Shown: one piece after another, positions 34,361 to 43,569 of the stretch | Layout: every line of letters starts with the position of its first letter | Position numbering within the stretch: the stretch's first letter is position 1 | Assembly (NCBI GenBank): GCA_902559415.1 | Contig: CACEHW010000001.1 | Coordinates: forward strand, 109,382 to 161,083 | Reading direction: 5' to 3' | From: an uncultured Fidelibacterota bacterium | GTDB lineage: Bacteria > Fidelibacterota > Marinisomatia > Marinisomatales > UBA1611 | DNA length: 51,702 nucleotides | Made by a program: the position numbers and the translations under genes | The notes under the pieces: model-generated | Told to the model about the DNA's origin: nothing | What the model saw: the letters and a program-made list of their open reading frames with translations, nothing else | Database searches by the model: none

Positions 34361-36766
34361 ATGAAAAAAGTTATATTTTTAATCTCAATTTTTAGTGCTC
34401 TTTTCTCCCAAGCAAATCAAGAGTTCATTTTAAAAGATGTTAAAGTAGAGGGGAATATTGTCTCAACTGAGAATACAATTATCTTTACTTCTGGTCTTAG
34501 AAAAGGATTAAAGGTCTCCTTATCTGAATTTCCTAGAGCGATTAAAAGGTTATGGCAATTAGGATTATTTGATGATGTTCAAATCAAATATGAAGAAGAA
34601 GGTAATGAGATTAGCATCACTCTATTGGTAATCGAATCAAAAGTAATTGGTGATGTTAAGTATAAAGGGAACCGAAAAATTAAAGCCAGTAAGTTTAATG
34701 AAGAACTTGAAATCACTACTGGACAAAGAATTAAGCCTAATATGATTCATGAAAAAATAAAAAAGATGAAATCACTCTATGCTGAAAAAGGATATTTGAA
34801 AGTTGATATTAGAGCAGATTTAGTTGATTCAAAAAATAAGCAAAATATTTTTGATGGGAAGGCTAAGAGTATCACAAAAGATATTGTTTTTACAATCGAA
34901 GAAAATGAAAAAATTAAATTAAGAAATATTTATTTTGAAGGTAATGAAGTTTTTTCAGATTTAAGATTGAGAATGCTAATGAAAGAGACAAAGCAACAAA
35001 GGTGGTATTATTTTTGGCGTACAGCATTTGACAAGGAGAAACTTGAGCTAGATAAAGAAAAAGTAGTTGAATTTTATCATAATAAAGGTCACAGAGACTT
35101 TTCTATTTTATCTGATTCAATTATTTATGATGGCAAAAGTAATTACTTGGATATAGTACTTAATGTTAATGAAGGTGCAAAGTATAAATACAGAGATTTT
35201 ACATTTGAGGGTCAATCATTATACTCTGAAGAAATTTTAGCCAGAGCATTAGGTCTATCTCCTGGAGACAATTATAGTGAAGAAGATTTTTCAAGGGCCG
35301 TTTATGATAGAATGCAAAGTCTTTATATGGACAAAGGTTATATATACAGTAGAATCGAACCAGAAATCACTCCCGTTGGTGAAGATTCTCTTGATGTTCA
35401 CTTTGTAATTGCTGAAAATCATAAAGTTTATATTAGAAATATTGCTATTAGGGGTAATGATAGAACTAGAGAAAATGTAATTAGAAGAATTATGCGGATA
35501 TATCCTGGTGATGTTTTTAATAAAGAAAGACTTTTAAGAACGCATCGTGAAATAATGATGTTGAATTATTTTTCTAACGTGGTTCCTGATGTGGTCCCAG
35601 TTGATGATGACCAGGTTGATATAGAAGTAACTGTTGAAGAGAAATCATCTGGTCAAGCCAATATGAATATGGGTTTTAGTCAAGCTTATGGTGTAACAGG
35701 GGGTGGTGGTTTTTCACTACCAAATTTTAGAGGCAAGGGTCAACATCTAGCTTTGTCTTTTGAGGTCGGAGCAGCTAATTATAATAATACCTATTTTGGT
35801 AGTAGTTATAAACCCCAAAAAAGAGAACGAGCAACAATTAGTTTTACAGATCCAATGGTTAACGATACTAATAATTTATTGAGCGGATCTTTATTTTATA
35901 GTTTTTCTGGAAGGTCTTCAATGTACTATGCTCCTTTAGATATGATAACAAAAGGAGGAAGTTTTAGATGGGGTAGAAGATTTAAATGGCCAGATGATTA
36001 TTTTCGAGGTAGTTGGTCCTTTACAGCACATCAAAGAATTTATGAAGCTGATAACGAAGAGCAACTACAGTTATACACTGGTGGTTTAAATGAAACAGTA
36101 GGTGTAAGTATAACACAATCTATTAGCCGGGATAGTAGAGATCATCCGGAATTCCCAACAATTGGTTCTTTAATGGCAATCAGTAGTAGTATCTCTGGTG
36201 GACCTTTAGGCGGGAATGAAGATTTTCACAAGCATGTATTAAATCTTGAGTGGTACACACCAACAGTTTGGAAATTTGTTTTGATGAGTTCCGTAAAAAT
36301 TGGTGGAATAAAAACATTACCATCTGGTGATAATGAGAGGTCAATGGTGCCATTTAATGAACGTTTTATAATGGGCGGAAGTGGTATGGTATATGGGAAT
36401 CCATTAAGAGGTTATGAAGATAATAGGGTTGGGCCATTAACATCTAGCGGTGGGCCTTTTGGTGGTAATGCATTAATGAAAGTGACATCAGAATTTCGAA
36501 TCCCTTTTTCTGAAAATCCTGTCGTTTATGGAATGCTGTTTGCTGAGATGGGAAATGTATGGATTGAATCTCATTTGCAAGAGAAGTTTAACTTAGCTAG
36601 AATTGGGCCATTAGATTTAAAACGTTCTGCAGGAGTAGGGATAAGATTTTTTATGCCAATGATTGGGAAGCTTGGGTTTGATTTTGGTTATGGATTTGAT
36701 GATCTTAATGGTGATGGCCAAGCGGAAGGATGGAAGTCATCAATTACTATAGGACAACAATTTTAA
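34361..36766 (+). CDS. bamA: Outer membrane protein assembly factor BamA
   Basis: The 801-residue Omp85 protein has a signal peptide (LFS|Q), about five POTRA repeats (about 20-420) and a C-terminal 16-strand barrel. The loop 6 motif appears as NPLRGYED (VRGF/Y type) and the protein ends in Phe (TIGQQF), as a beta-signal should. BamA folds and inserts outer-membrane proteins. The gene is followed by skp after 17 bases. Confidence 0.95.
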   Translation: MKKVIFLISIFSALFSQANQEFILKDVKVEGNIVSTENTIIFTSGLRKGLKVSLSEFPRAIKRLWQLGLFDDVQIKYEEEGNEISITLLVIESKVIGDVKYKGNRKIKASKFNEELEITTGQRIKPNMIHEKIKKMKSLYAEKGYLKVDIRADLVDSKNKQNIFDGKAKSITKDIVFTIEENEKIKLRNIYFEGNEVFSDLRLRMLMKETKQQRWYYFWRTAFDKEKLELDKEKVVEFYHNKGHRDFSILSDSIIYDGKSNYLDIVLNVNEGAKYKYRDFTFEGQSLYSEEILARALGLSPGDNYSEEDFSRAVYDRMQSLYMDKGYIYSRIEPEITPVGEDSLDVHFVIAENHKVYIRNIAIRGNDRTRENVIRRIMRIYPGDVFNKERLLRTHREIMMLNYFSNVVPDVVPVDDDQVDIEVTVEEKSSGQANMNMGFSQAYGVTGGGGFSLPNFRGKGQHLALSFEVGAANYNNTYFGSSYKPQKRERATISFTDPMVNDTNNLLSGSLFYSFSGRSSMYYAPLDMITKGGSFRWGRRFKWPDDYFRGSWSFTAHQRIYEADNEEQLQLYTGGLNETVGVSITQSISRDSRDHPEFPTIGSLMAISSSISGGPLGGNEDFHKHVLNLEWYTPTVWKFVLMSSVKIGGIKTLPSGDNERSMVPFNERFIMGGSGMVYGNPLRGYEDNRVGPLTSSGGPFGGNALMKVTSEFRIPFSENPVVYGMLFAEMGNVWIESHLQEKFNLARIGPLDLKRSAGVGIRFFMPMIGKLGFDFGYGFDDLNGDGQAEGWKSSITIGQQF

Positions 36767-36783
36767 AATTAATTAAGGAGTAG

Positions 36784-37311
36784 ATGGGTATAATGAAGAG
36801 AATAATAATATTATGCGTATTACTAACTGGTATGACCGCTAGTTTAAGTGCGCAATTAAAAATTGGATACATATTGTCAGAAAGAATTCGTGGAGAATAC
36901 GAAGAATTTAAAGAGGCAGAATCTCAGTTACAGCTTGAATATCGAAAAGTACAATTTGAGTTTGACCAAAGGGTTAAAAAACTTGATAGTTTAAAACAAG
37001 ATTATGAAGTTAAAAGGCTTATGTCACTTGATAAAGGTGAGAGTATTAAACAAGAGATAGAGCAGACTGAAAAACAAATCCAAACTTACCAGGCTGAGAA
37101 AGTTGGGCCGCAAGGGGAATTGATGCGCAAACAAGCACAAATGGAATATGATATACTTGGTAAAGTAAAAAAAGCTGTCGATAAAGTAGCTATTAATGGT
37201 GGCTATGATTATATAATTGATGCATCAGTTGGGTTACTATATTATAAACCTAAATATGACCTTACAGATGATGTTCTTCATGAGCTTAGAAAACTAGATA
37301 CAGCAAAATAG
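36784..37311 (+). CDS. skp: OmpH/Skp-family periplasmic chaperone
   Basis: The 175-residue product has a signal peptide cut before Gln (LSA|QLKIGY), a central coiled coil (about 45-125, many Glu, Lys and Gln) and the C-terminal YDYIIDAS block of OmpH. Skp trimers hold unfolded outer-membrane proteins for BamA. AAGGAG (36775-36780) precedes it; ATG at 36784 is close (3 bases) and an in-frame ATG at 36793 is far (12 bases), so either could be used. Confidence 0.88.
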   Translation: MGIMKRIIILCVLLTGMTASLSAQLKIGYILSERIRGEYEEFKEAESQLQLEYRKVQFEFDQRVKKLDSLKQDYEVKRLMSLDKGESIKQEIEQTEKQIQTYQAEKVGPQGELMRKQAQMEYDILGKVKKAVDKVAINGGYDYIIDASVGLLYYKPKYDLTDDVLHELRKLDTAK

Positions 37312-37318
37312 ATAGTAA

Positions 37319-38332
37319 TTGAAGTTTAGTTTAAATGAAATTGCTATGTTCATTAATGGAGCTGTTTATGGCGACTCTACCATTGAGATTTTTGAAGTAG
37401 CTGAAATACAAAATGCTAAAAAAGGCAGTATTACGTTTCTAGGAAATAAGATGTATAATAAATATCTTGAAACTACTTCTGCATCTGCAATGATTGTATC
37501 AGACGAAAAACTAATTAAAGGAAAGAATGGGATAGTAGTAGACAATCCTCAATTGGCGATTGCAAAGGTATTAACTATGTTTTTTCCTGAACAATCTTTT
37601 ATAAAAAAAGTTCATCCTAAGTCTATTATTGATTCATCCGTGAAAATTGGTAAGGATGTAACAATAGAAGCTGGTGCGGTTATAGAAGCTGGAGTGGACT
37701 TAGGAGAAAATACTTTTATAGGTGCTAATGTTTTTGTTGGAAAGAATTCAAGAATTGGGCCTGATTGTAAAATATTTCAAAATGTGGTTATTTATGATAC
37801 TACAATCATTGGAAAGCGCTCAATTATACATGGTTCTGTAGTTATTGGATGTGATGGGTTTGGGTTTGTTCCTGGGGATAATGAACATTTTAAGATACCT
37901 CAAACAGGTAGAGTTATTATAGGGGACGATGTTGAAATTGGAGCTAACACAGTAATTGATAGGGCCACTATTGGAGAAACTATAATAGGAGATATGAGTA
38001 AAATTGATAATTTGGTTCATATTGGCCATAATGTTCAAATTGGTAAAGGATGTTTAATTACTGCTCAAGTTGGTATAGCTGGTAGCACTAAAGTAGGAGA
38101 TAATTGCAAAATGGGAGGGCAAGCAGGGATTGTCCCACATGTTGAAGTTGGTTCAAACTCAATTATTGCAGCTAAATCAGGTGTTACAAAATCCCTTAAA
38201 GGAAATCAAATGTATGGCGGCTATCCAGCTAGGCCAATTAGAGAGCAACATAAAAGAGATGCAGTACATAGTGAAGTTTTATTAATAAAAAAGAAGTTAA
38301 ATAATTTAATTCAAAATTCTAGAAGCAATTAA
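37319..38332 (+). CDS. lpxD: UDP-3-O-acylglucosamine N-acyltransferase
   Basis: LpxD adds the second hydroxyacyl chain in lipid A synthesis. The 337-residue product starts at TTG with MKFSLNEIA, as expected, has the N-terminal uridine-binding domain and then left-handed beta-helix hexapeptide repeats, and carries the catalytic His in NLVHIGHNVQIG (about 240). The C-terminus has GGYPARPIREQHK. No ribosome site is visible; the TTG lies 8 bases after the skp stop. Confidence 0.95.
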   Translation: MKFSLNEIAMFINGAVYGDSTIEIFEVAEIQNAKKGSITFLGNKMYNKYLETTSASAMIVSDEKLIKGKNGIVVDNPQLAIAKVLTMFFPEQSFIKKVHPKSIIDSSVKIGKDVTIEAGAVIEAGVDLGENTFIGANVFVGKNSRIGPDCKIFQNVVIYDTTIIGKRSIIHGSVVIGCDGFGFVPGDNEHFKIPQTGRVIIGDDVEIGANTVIDRATIGETIIGDMSKIDNLVHIGHNVQIGKGCLITAQVGIAGSTKVGDNCKMGGQAGIVPHVEVGSNSIIAAKSGVTKSLKGNQMYGGYPARPIREQHKRDAVHSEVLLIKKKLNNLIQNSRSN

Positions 38333-38335
38333 AAT

Positions 38336-39280
38336 ATGCACAGAAGACAAAGAACTATTAGTACTTCAAAGTCCTGTAAAGGCGTTGGTTTACATACTGG
38401 AGTTGATAGTGTTATAACATTTCACCCTGCTCCTGAAAATTACGGAATTAGGTTTGTGCGGTCTGACATAAGAGATTCACCTGAAATAAAAGCAGATATA
38501 GATCATGTTGTTGATATTTCAAGAGGAACAACTATTGAACAAAATGATGTGCGTATTCACACCGTTGAACATGCCCTTGCAGCAGTTAATGGTTTAAGAA
38601 TTGATAACGTTATGATAGAACTCAATAATAAAGAAACGCCTGTGATGGATGGAAGCGCTAAAGATTTTGTTGGTGCATTATTGGATGCTGGTATAAAAAA
38701 ACAGAAAGAAAAAAGAAAAGTTTTAAAGATAACACGTGCTGTTAATTATACAGATTACTACAGAGACATAGACATTCATGTCATACCCAGTGATAACTTT
38801 AGAGTCACTTTTTTAGTTGAATATCCTTTACCTGCATTAGGTACACAATATGAAGCAATTTATAATATGGAAGAAGATTTTGCTTTCGAAGTTGCTCCGG
38901 CAAGAACATTTTGTTTTTTAAGTGAAATAGAGATGCTTAAAGAACAGGGACTAATAAAAGGTGGAGGATTAGATAATGCTCTAGTAATTATTGATAAAAA
39001 AATTGATAAAATTGAAATTAATCGATTGCGAGATTTATTCGGTATAGAGGAAGCAATAGCCAAAGGCTCTAATGGTCTTTTAAATGGTAAGATTCTTCGT
39101 TTTAAAAATGAACCTGTTCGCCATAAAACTCTTGATTTAATTGGAGATATGGCCCTTCTTGGTGTTCCAATCATTGGTCATATAACTGCTGCAAGAGCTG
39201 GGCATGCGAGTAATGTTGAATTTGTAAAAAAATTAAAAAAAGTTTATGCTAAAGAATTAGAAGAATTAGGAAAAAGGTGA
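38336..39280 (+). CDS. lpxC: UDP-3-O-acyl-N-acetylglucosamine deacetylase
   Basis: LpxC is the zinc deacetylase for the first committed step of lipid A. The 314-residue product has VGLHTG near the N-terminus, the zinc-binding HTVEHALAA motif (His about 79), GGLDNALVI, the second zinc site HKTLDLIGD (about 263-271) and GHITAARAGHASN with the catalytic His. It begins 4 bases after the lpxD stop. Unlike the LpxC-FabZ fusion of most Bacteroidetes, fabZ is a separate gene 6 bases later. Confidence 0.97.
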   Translation: MHRRQRTISTSKSCKGVGLHTGVDSVITFHPAPENYGIRFVRSDIRDSPEIKADIDHVVDISRGTTIEQNDVRIHTVEHALAAVNGLRIDNVMIELNNKETPVMDGSAKDFVGALLDAGIKKQKEKRKVLKITRAVNYTDYYRDIDIHVIPSDNFRVTFLVEYPLPALGTQYEAIYNMEEDFAFEVAPARTFCFLSEIEMLKEQGLIKGGGLDNALVIIDKKIDKIEINRLRDLFGIEEAIAKGSNGLLNGKILRFKNEPVRHKTLDLIGDMALLGVPIIGHITAARAGHASNVEFVKKLKKVYAKELEELGKR

Positions 39281-39286
39281 TAAGGT

Positions 39287-39751
39287 ATGAGTGAAAGTTT
39301 GATTAAAAATGCCTATAATATTCAAGATATTATTAAAATTCTGCCTCACCGGTATCCTTTCGTATTAATTGATAGGATTGATGAAGTAAAACAAGGTGAA
39401 TACGTTAATGCGATTAAGAATGTCACGATTAATGAACCTTTTTTTCAAGGACATTTCCCAGGACAGCCTGTTATGCCAGGAGTTTTGTCTCTAGAGTCGA
39501 TGGCTCAAGCTACAGCATTTCTTATGTTGCATGAATTAGATGACCCTCTTAAAAAAAACATGTTTATCTCGGGGGTAGATAAAGTGCGTTATAGACGCTT
39601 GATTGTCCCTGGTGATACTCTTAACATAAATATTAGGTTAGTATCAAAGAAACTTACCTTATATAAATTTGATGGTACTATAAAAATTAATGGTCAGTTA
39701 GCTGTACAAGCAAAAATATCATCAAATTTAGTTGATCGTGTAGAGGTTTAA
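39287..39751 (+). CDS. fabZ: 3-hydroxyacyl-ACP dehydratase FabZ
   Basis: The 154-residue hotdog-fold enzyme dehydrates hydroxyacyl-ACP and competes with lipid A synthesis for its substrate. LPHRYPFVLIDR holds the catalytic His and GHFPGQPVMPGVLSLESMAQ holds the catalytic Glu. An AGGTGA is well spaced from the ATG. It is between lpxC and lpxA, and its last codons (GAGG at 39743-39746) appear to serve as the ribosome site for lpxA. Confidence 0.96.
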   Translation: MSESLIKNAYNIQDIIKILPHRYPFVLIDRIDEVKQGEYVNAIKNVTINEPFFQGHFPGQPVMPGVLSLESMAQATAFLMLHELDDPLKKNMFISGVDKVRYRRLIVPGDTLNINIRLVSKKLTLYKFDGTIKINGQLAVQAKISSNLVDRVEV

Positions 39752-39752
39752 T

Positions 39753-40526
39753 ATTTCACAAAATATTCATTCTACAGCTGTTGTTGATTCTACAGTCCAA
39801 CTAGGTGAAAATATTTCTATTGGAGCATTTACAGTAATTGAACCTGGGGTGGTGATTGGAAGAGGCACATCTATTGGCAATAATGTAACAATTTCAACAG
39901 GTACTACAATTGGAACAGATTGTACTATTTTTCATTCTTCATCAATTGGTGCCATCCCACAAGATTTAAAGTATAATAATGAAGAAACTTTTTTACATAT
40001 TGGTGATCGTACTGTAATAAGAGAATTTGTTACGGTAAATAAAGGTACCTCAGCATTAGGTAAAACAGTTATCGGTTCAGATTGCTTATTAATGGCCTCT
40101 GTACATGTAGCTCACGATTGTATCGTTGGTAATCATGTAATCATGTCTAACCTCACTACGCTAGGTGGGCATGTAAACATTTCTGATTGGGTTATTTTAA
40201 GTGGTGGCGTTTTAGTACACCAGTTCTGTAATGTTGGGGCACATGCTTTTGTGGGCGCCGGTGGTTTAGTAACACAAGATGTTCCTCCTTTCATTTTAGC
40301 TGCGGGGTCTCCTCTAGAATATAGTGGTATTAATAATGTTGGGTTAAAACGAAGAGGATTCTCTATGCAAGATAGAAAAGATATTAAGAATATTTACAAT
40401 ATCTATTTCAGATCAAAAAGTAATCGCAGCGATAATTTGGTAAAGATAAAAAATGAATTGAGTTCTCAAAAAAACTCCGAAACCATAATCAATTTTATTA
40501 AACATAGTGAAAGAGGAATAATATAA
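39753..40526 (+). CDS. lpxA: UDP-N-acetylglucosamine acyltransferase (probable ATT start)
   Basis: LpxA starts lipid A synthesis by O-acylating UDP-GlcNAc. Hexapeptide repeats run from the first residues, with catalytic His in VHVAHDC, VHQFCNVGAHAFVG and a C-terminal GLKRRGFS. The first ATG/GTG/TTG in frame is a GTG at 39849, which would remove about 32 residues and the first helix coils. The frame is open back to a TAG at 39741. An ATT at 39753 gives (M)SQNIHSTAVVDST, matching usual LpxA N-termini, gives 257 residues (family about 255-262), and has GAGG six bases upstream. I therefore annotate the ATT. Confidence 0.9.
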   Translation: MSQNIHSTAVVDSTVQLGENISIGAFTVIEPGVVIGRGTSIGNNVTISTGTTIGTDCTIFHSSSIGAIPQDLKYNNEETFLHIGDRTVIREFVTVNKGTSALGKTVIGSDCLLMASVHVAHDCIVGNHVIMSNLTTLGGHVNISDWVILSGGVLVHQFCNVGAHAFVGAGGLVTQDVPPFILAAGSPLEYSGINNVGLKRRGFSMQDRKDIKNIYNIYFRSKSNRSDNLVKIKNELSSQKNSETIINFIKHSERGII

Positions 40527-40530
40527 AATA

Positions 40531-41214
40531 ATGAAAACCATATTAGGGTTTTTTTGTTTTTCCTTTTCGATAATTTTTTGTCAGAGTGCCAATTTTAGTT
40601 ATGAAGAGATTGCTGAACAGAACATACGAGGACACGCTGAAAAAGTTGCGACGTCTTCTTCTTTATGGCTTTCAGGCCACATTAATATTCTAAGATTAAA
40701 TAAATACAAATTATATTTAAAGTATGGTCAATCTTTATTTTTAAAAGAGATCAATGGTTTAAATTGGGTTTTACCTAGTTTTCAGTTTGGTTTAAAACCT
40801 ACAGATAATTTAATGGTATCAGGAAAGTTTTTTGGGGTTCACTTGGATGAAGAATCTCCTCAAATAATAGGGGCCGGCTTACATTATATTTCTGGCGAAG
40901 ATCAAGATTGGGTTGTTTCATTTCAAAAATCCGCATTAAACGGTATTAATGATTTTAGGGTGGTATCAACTTTGTTTCATATTGATAAACGATTGCAAAA
41001 ATCTTTCTATGATATTTTTTTAGGGTTCGGAATTAATTATTACATTAGTAACTCATATTTTTCTTCAATTGAATTACCGAAAAAAATTGAAGGAGATTTA
41101 AACTGTATTAGTATAGCTATCATTATTCCTTATAAAACTTTTAATGTATCTGCATCATCACAGATAAGTTCAAAGAATCAACTTTTTCAATTAGCTTTAG
41201 TTAAAGGTTTTTAA
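40531..41214 (+). CDS. Unrecognised exported beta-rich protein in the envelope cluster
   Basis: I do not recognise this 227-residue protein. It has a signal peptide (IFC|Q) and beta-rich alternation in the mature part (LKYGQSLFL, FQFGLKPTDN, GAGLHYI, FLGFGINYY), with C-terminal Phe (LVKGF). This resembles a small outer-membrane beta-barrel. It lies between lpxA (4 bases) and dxr (2 bases), so it is co-expressed with lipid A and isoprenoid genes; the position suggests a role in the outer membrane, but nothing in the sequence shows what. The Cys at the predicted -1 position is not a lipobox. Confidence 0.68.
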   Translation: MKTILGFFCFSFSIIFCQSANFSYEEIAEQNIRGHAEKVATSSSLWLSGHINILRLNKYKLYLKYGQSLFLKEINGLNWVLPSFQFGLKPTDNLMVSGKFFGVHLDEESPQIIGAGLHYISGEDQDWVVSFQKSALNGINDFRVVSTLFHIDKRLQKSFYDIFLGFGINYYISNSYFSSIELPKKIEGDLNCISIAIIIPYKTFNVSASSQISSKNQLFQLALVKGF

Positions 41215-41216
41215 TA

Positions 41217-42362
41217 ATGAGAAAAATATCAATATTAGGTTCAACTGGTTCAATAGGTGTAAATGCTCTTAGTGTGATAAGGAATATGCCAGAGAAGTTT
41301 AAGATTGTACACTTAACGGGAAACCTTAATTACACAAAAATGATCGATCAGGGGAAAGAGTTTTTACCACAAACCATTACAATGATAGATGAAGAAGCTG
41401 CTGAAAAAGTTAAAATAGGATTGCAGGGTTTTAATATTAATATATTTTCAGGCAGAAATAAGTTATTAGATCATTCTGGAGATAGACAGGTGGATCTTGT
41501 ACTAAATTCATTAGTAGGAGCATCTGGAATGGAGCCAACTCTCGCAGCATTGCAAAATGGTATTGATGTAGCTTTATCAAATAAAGAAAGTTTAGTTGTC
41601 GCAGGCGATCTTATTTACAGTGCAATGAAAGAATCAGGTGCAAATTTATTCCCAGTTGACAGTGAACACTCAGCTATATGGCAATGTTTATTTGGTGAAA
41701 ATGAAAAAGATATAGAAAAAATAATTCTCACTGGGAGTGGTGGCCCATTTAGAACAAGACCAATTGATACATTTTCATCAATTACTAAAAATGATGCTCT
41801 AAAGCATCCAAATTGGGTAATGGGTCAGAAGATAACTATTGATTCAGCGACAATGATGAATAAGGGTTTAGAAGTGATTGAAGCCCATTGGTTGTTTAAT
41901 ATAGATTCTTCCAATATAGAAATTGTTGTTCATCCGCAATCAATAATCCATTCAATGGTGCAATTTAAAGATGGTTCAGTTAAAGCACAATTAGGTGTGC
42001 CTGATATGAAAATTCCTATACAATATGCTTTAACGTATCCTAGACATTTCTCATCAAATTGGGAAAGGTTAGATTTTAAAGAAGTTAGTGATCTAACATT
42101 TGAAGCTCCAAACTTTGAGCGATTTCCTTGTCTTTCACTAGCCTATGATGCTTTAGAAAAAAAAGGATCTTCCCCAGCTGTTTTGAATTTTGCTAATGAC
42201 TATAGTGTATTTAGATTTCTTAAAGATGAAATTAAATTTACAGATATCCCAAAGATAATAGAGTCAGCTATGAAAAATCATGAATGGGATGAAAACCCAA
42301 ATCTAAGTAACCTTAAAGACCTTGATTTTTGGACGAAAGATTTTGTAAAGAATTTTGATTAA
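41217..42362 (+). CDS. dxr: 1-deoxy-D-xylulose 5-phosphate reductoisomerase
   Basis: Dxr makes MEP from DXP with NADPH, feeding isoprenoid and undecaprenyl synthesis. The 381-residue product has the NADPH-binding ILGSTGSIG (about 5-13), ALSNKESLV near 120, the metal/substrate site VDSEHSAIWQCL near 150, GSGGPFRT, and DSATMMNKGLEVIEAHWLF. It lies 2 bases after the unknown barrel gene and is followed after 37 bases by rseP, the order seen in many bacteria. Confidence 0.98.
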   Translation: MRKISILGSTGSIGVNALSVIRNMPEKFKIVHLTGNLNYTKMIDQGKEFLPQTITMIDEEAAEKVKIGLQGFNINIFSGRNKLLDHSGDRQVDLVLNSLVGASGMEPTLAALQNGIDVALSNKESLVVAGDLIYSAMKESGANLFPVDSEHSAIWQCLFGENEKDIEKIILTGSGGPFRTRPIDTFSSITKNDALKHPNWVMGQKITIDSATMMNKGLEVIEAHWLFNIDSSNIEIVVHPQSIIHSMVQFKDGSVKAQLGVPDMKIPIQYALTYPRHFSSNWERLDFKEVSDLTFEAPNFERFPCLSLAYDALEKKGSSPAVLNFANDYSVFRFLKDEIKFTDIPKIIESAMKNHEWDENPNLSNLKDLDFWTKDFVKNFD

Positions 42363-42399
42363 TTTGGAACATCTCAACTAGATTACATTTGAAGATATT

Positions 42400-43569
42400 A
42401 TGATATTTATTTGGTCAACAGCTCTCGTTATCGGGATACTTGTTTTTGTACATGAATTGGGTCATTACCTTGCGGCGAGATCAGTTGGTGTAAGAGTAGA
42501 AAAGTTTTCTATAGGGTTTCCTCCTAGGTTTTTCACTATTACTTCAATTGATGGTGGGTTCGATATCACTTTTTTCTTTTTTCGGTATAAGGGAGGTAGT
42601 TTAAAATGGCTTCCTATCTTTAGTACTCACCTTGGAATCAAAGGAAGAAAAGGAACGAATACAGAATATGTAATTGCATTAATACCGCTTGGTGGATATG
42701 TTAAAATGGCTGGATCGCTTGATGAAAGTTTTGATACTGAGATTACTGGTTCTTCAGACGAGTTTTCTAGTAAAACGGTACTTCAAAAAATATGGATATT
42801 GAGTGCAGGAGTTATAATGAATATTATAACTGCATTTGTGATTTTTACAGGGATTACTTTATTTCAAGGAATCCCTGAAGCAAATGAAGGATCATTTATA
42901 GGCGCTTTTGCTCAAAATAGTCCAGCTAAAATAGCTGGTTTAGAGATTGGAGATGAAATCACAAGTATTAATGGTATTGAAGTATATAATTGGAGCGACT
43001 TAGTAAAAATATTAAGACCAATTCCAAATACAGGAGTAGAAATTGAAGTTCTTAGAGGTGATAAAAATTTTAATTTTTCTTTTGATACATACGAAATACC
43101 GATACCAAGTGAGAGCGGTATAGATACTATCGGAGGTATTGGTATTTCACCTCAGTATGTTTATTTACCAGCCTCATTCAATAATTCTGTATCAAGAGGA
43201 TTTTTTAACACGATTAGAAGTTTTGGATTAATAACACTCACATTTAAAATGCTAGCTAGTGGCCAAGCAACACTAAAAGATCTTGGTGGTCCAATTATGA
43301 TTGGACAAATCGCTGGTGAGACGGCAAGAGCTGGATGGATACCTCTCTTTAATTTTATGGCACTTATTAGTATTAACTTAGCATTTCTAAATATTCTGCC
43401 AGTACCTGGTCTAGATGGTGGTCATATATTTATAATTTTAATAGAAACGATAATTAGGCGTCCTCTAAGTATTAAGTCCAGGATGGTGATTCAGCAAATT
43501 GGTATGGTTCTATTATTAGGGCTAATGTTCACGGTAATGTTTAATGATATAGGAAGGCTATTTAATTAA
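42400..43569 (+). CDS. rseP: RseP/site-2 metalloprotease
   Basis: This M50 intramembrane protease has HELGH (about 19-23) in the first helix and the third ligand motif NILPVPGLDGGH near 335. A single PDZ domain lies at about 165-240, one fewer than E. coli RseP, which fits the shorter length of 389. It cleaves signal-anchored proteins such as anti-sigma factors. It closes the envelope cluster and its stop overlaps the convergent DUF3108 gene by 8 bases. Confidence 0.95.
   Translation: MIFIWSTALVIGILVFVHELGHYLAARSVGVRVEKFSIGFPPRFFTITSIDGGFDITFFFFRYKGGSLKWLPIFSTHLGIKGRKGTNTEYVIALIPLGGYVKMAGSLDESFDTEITGSSDEFSSKTVLQKIWILSAGVIMNIITAFVIFTGITLFQGIPEANEGSFIGAFAQNSPAKIAGLEIGDEITSINGIEVYNWSDLVKILRPIPNTGVEIEVLRGDKNFNFSFDTYEIPIPSESGIDTIGGIGISPQYVYLPASFNNSVSRGFFNTIRSFGLITLTFKMLASGQATLKDLGGPIMIGQIAGETARAGWIPLFNFMALISINLAFLNILPVPGLDGGHIFIILIETIIRRPLSIKSRMVIQQIGMVLLLGLMFTVMFNDIGRLFN

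Noticed and set aside
39849-39851. GTG start for lpxA
   Set aside because: It would remove about 32 residues including the first beta-helix coils and give a 225-residue protein, shorter than any normal LpxA.
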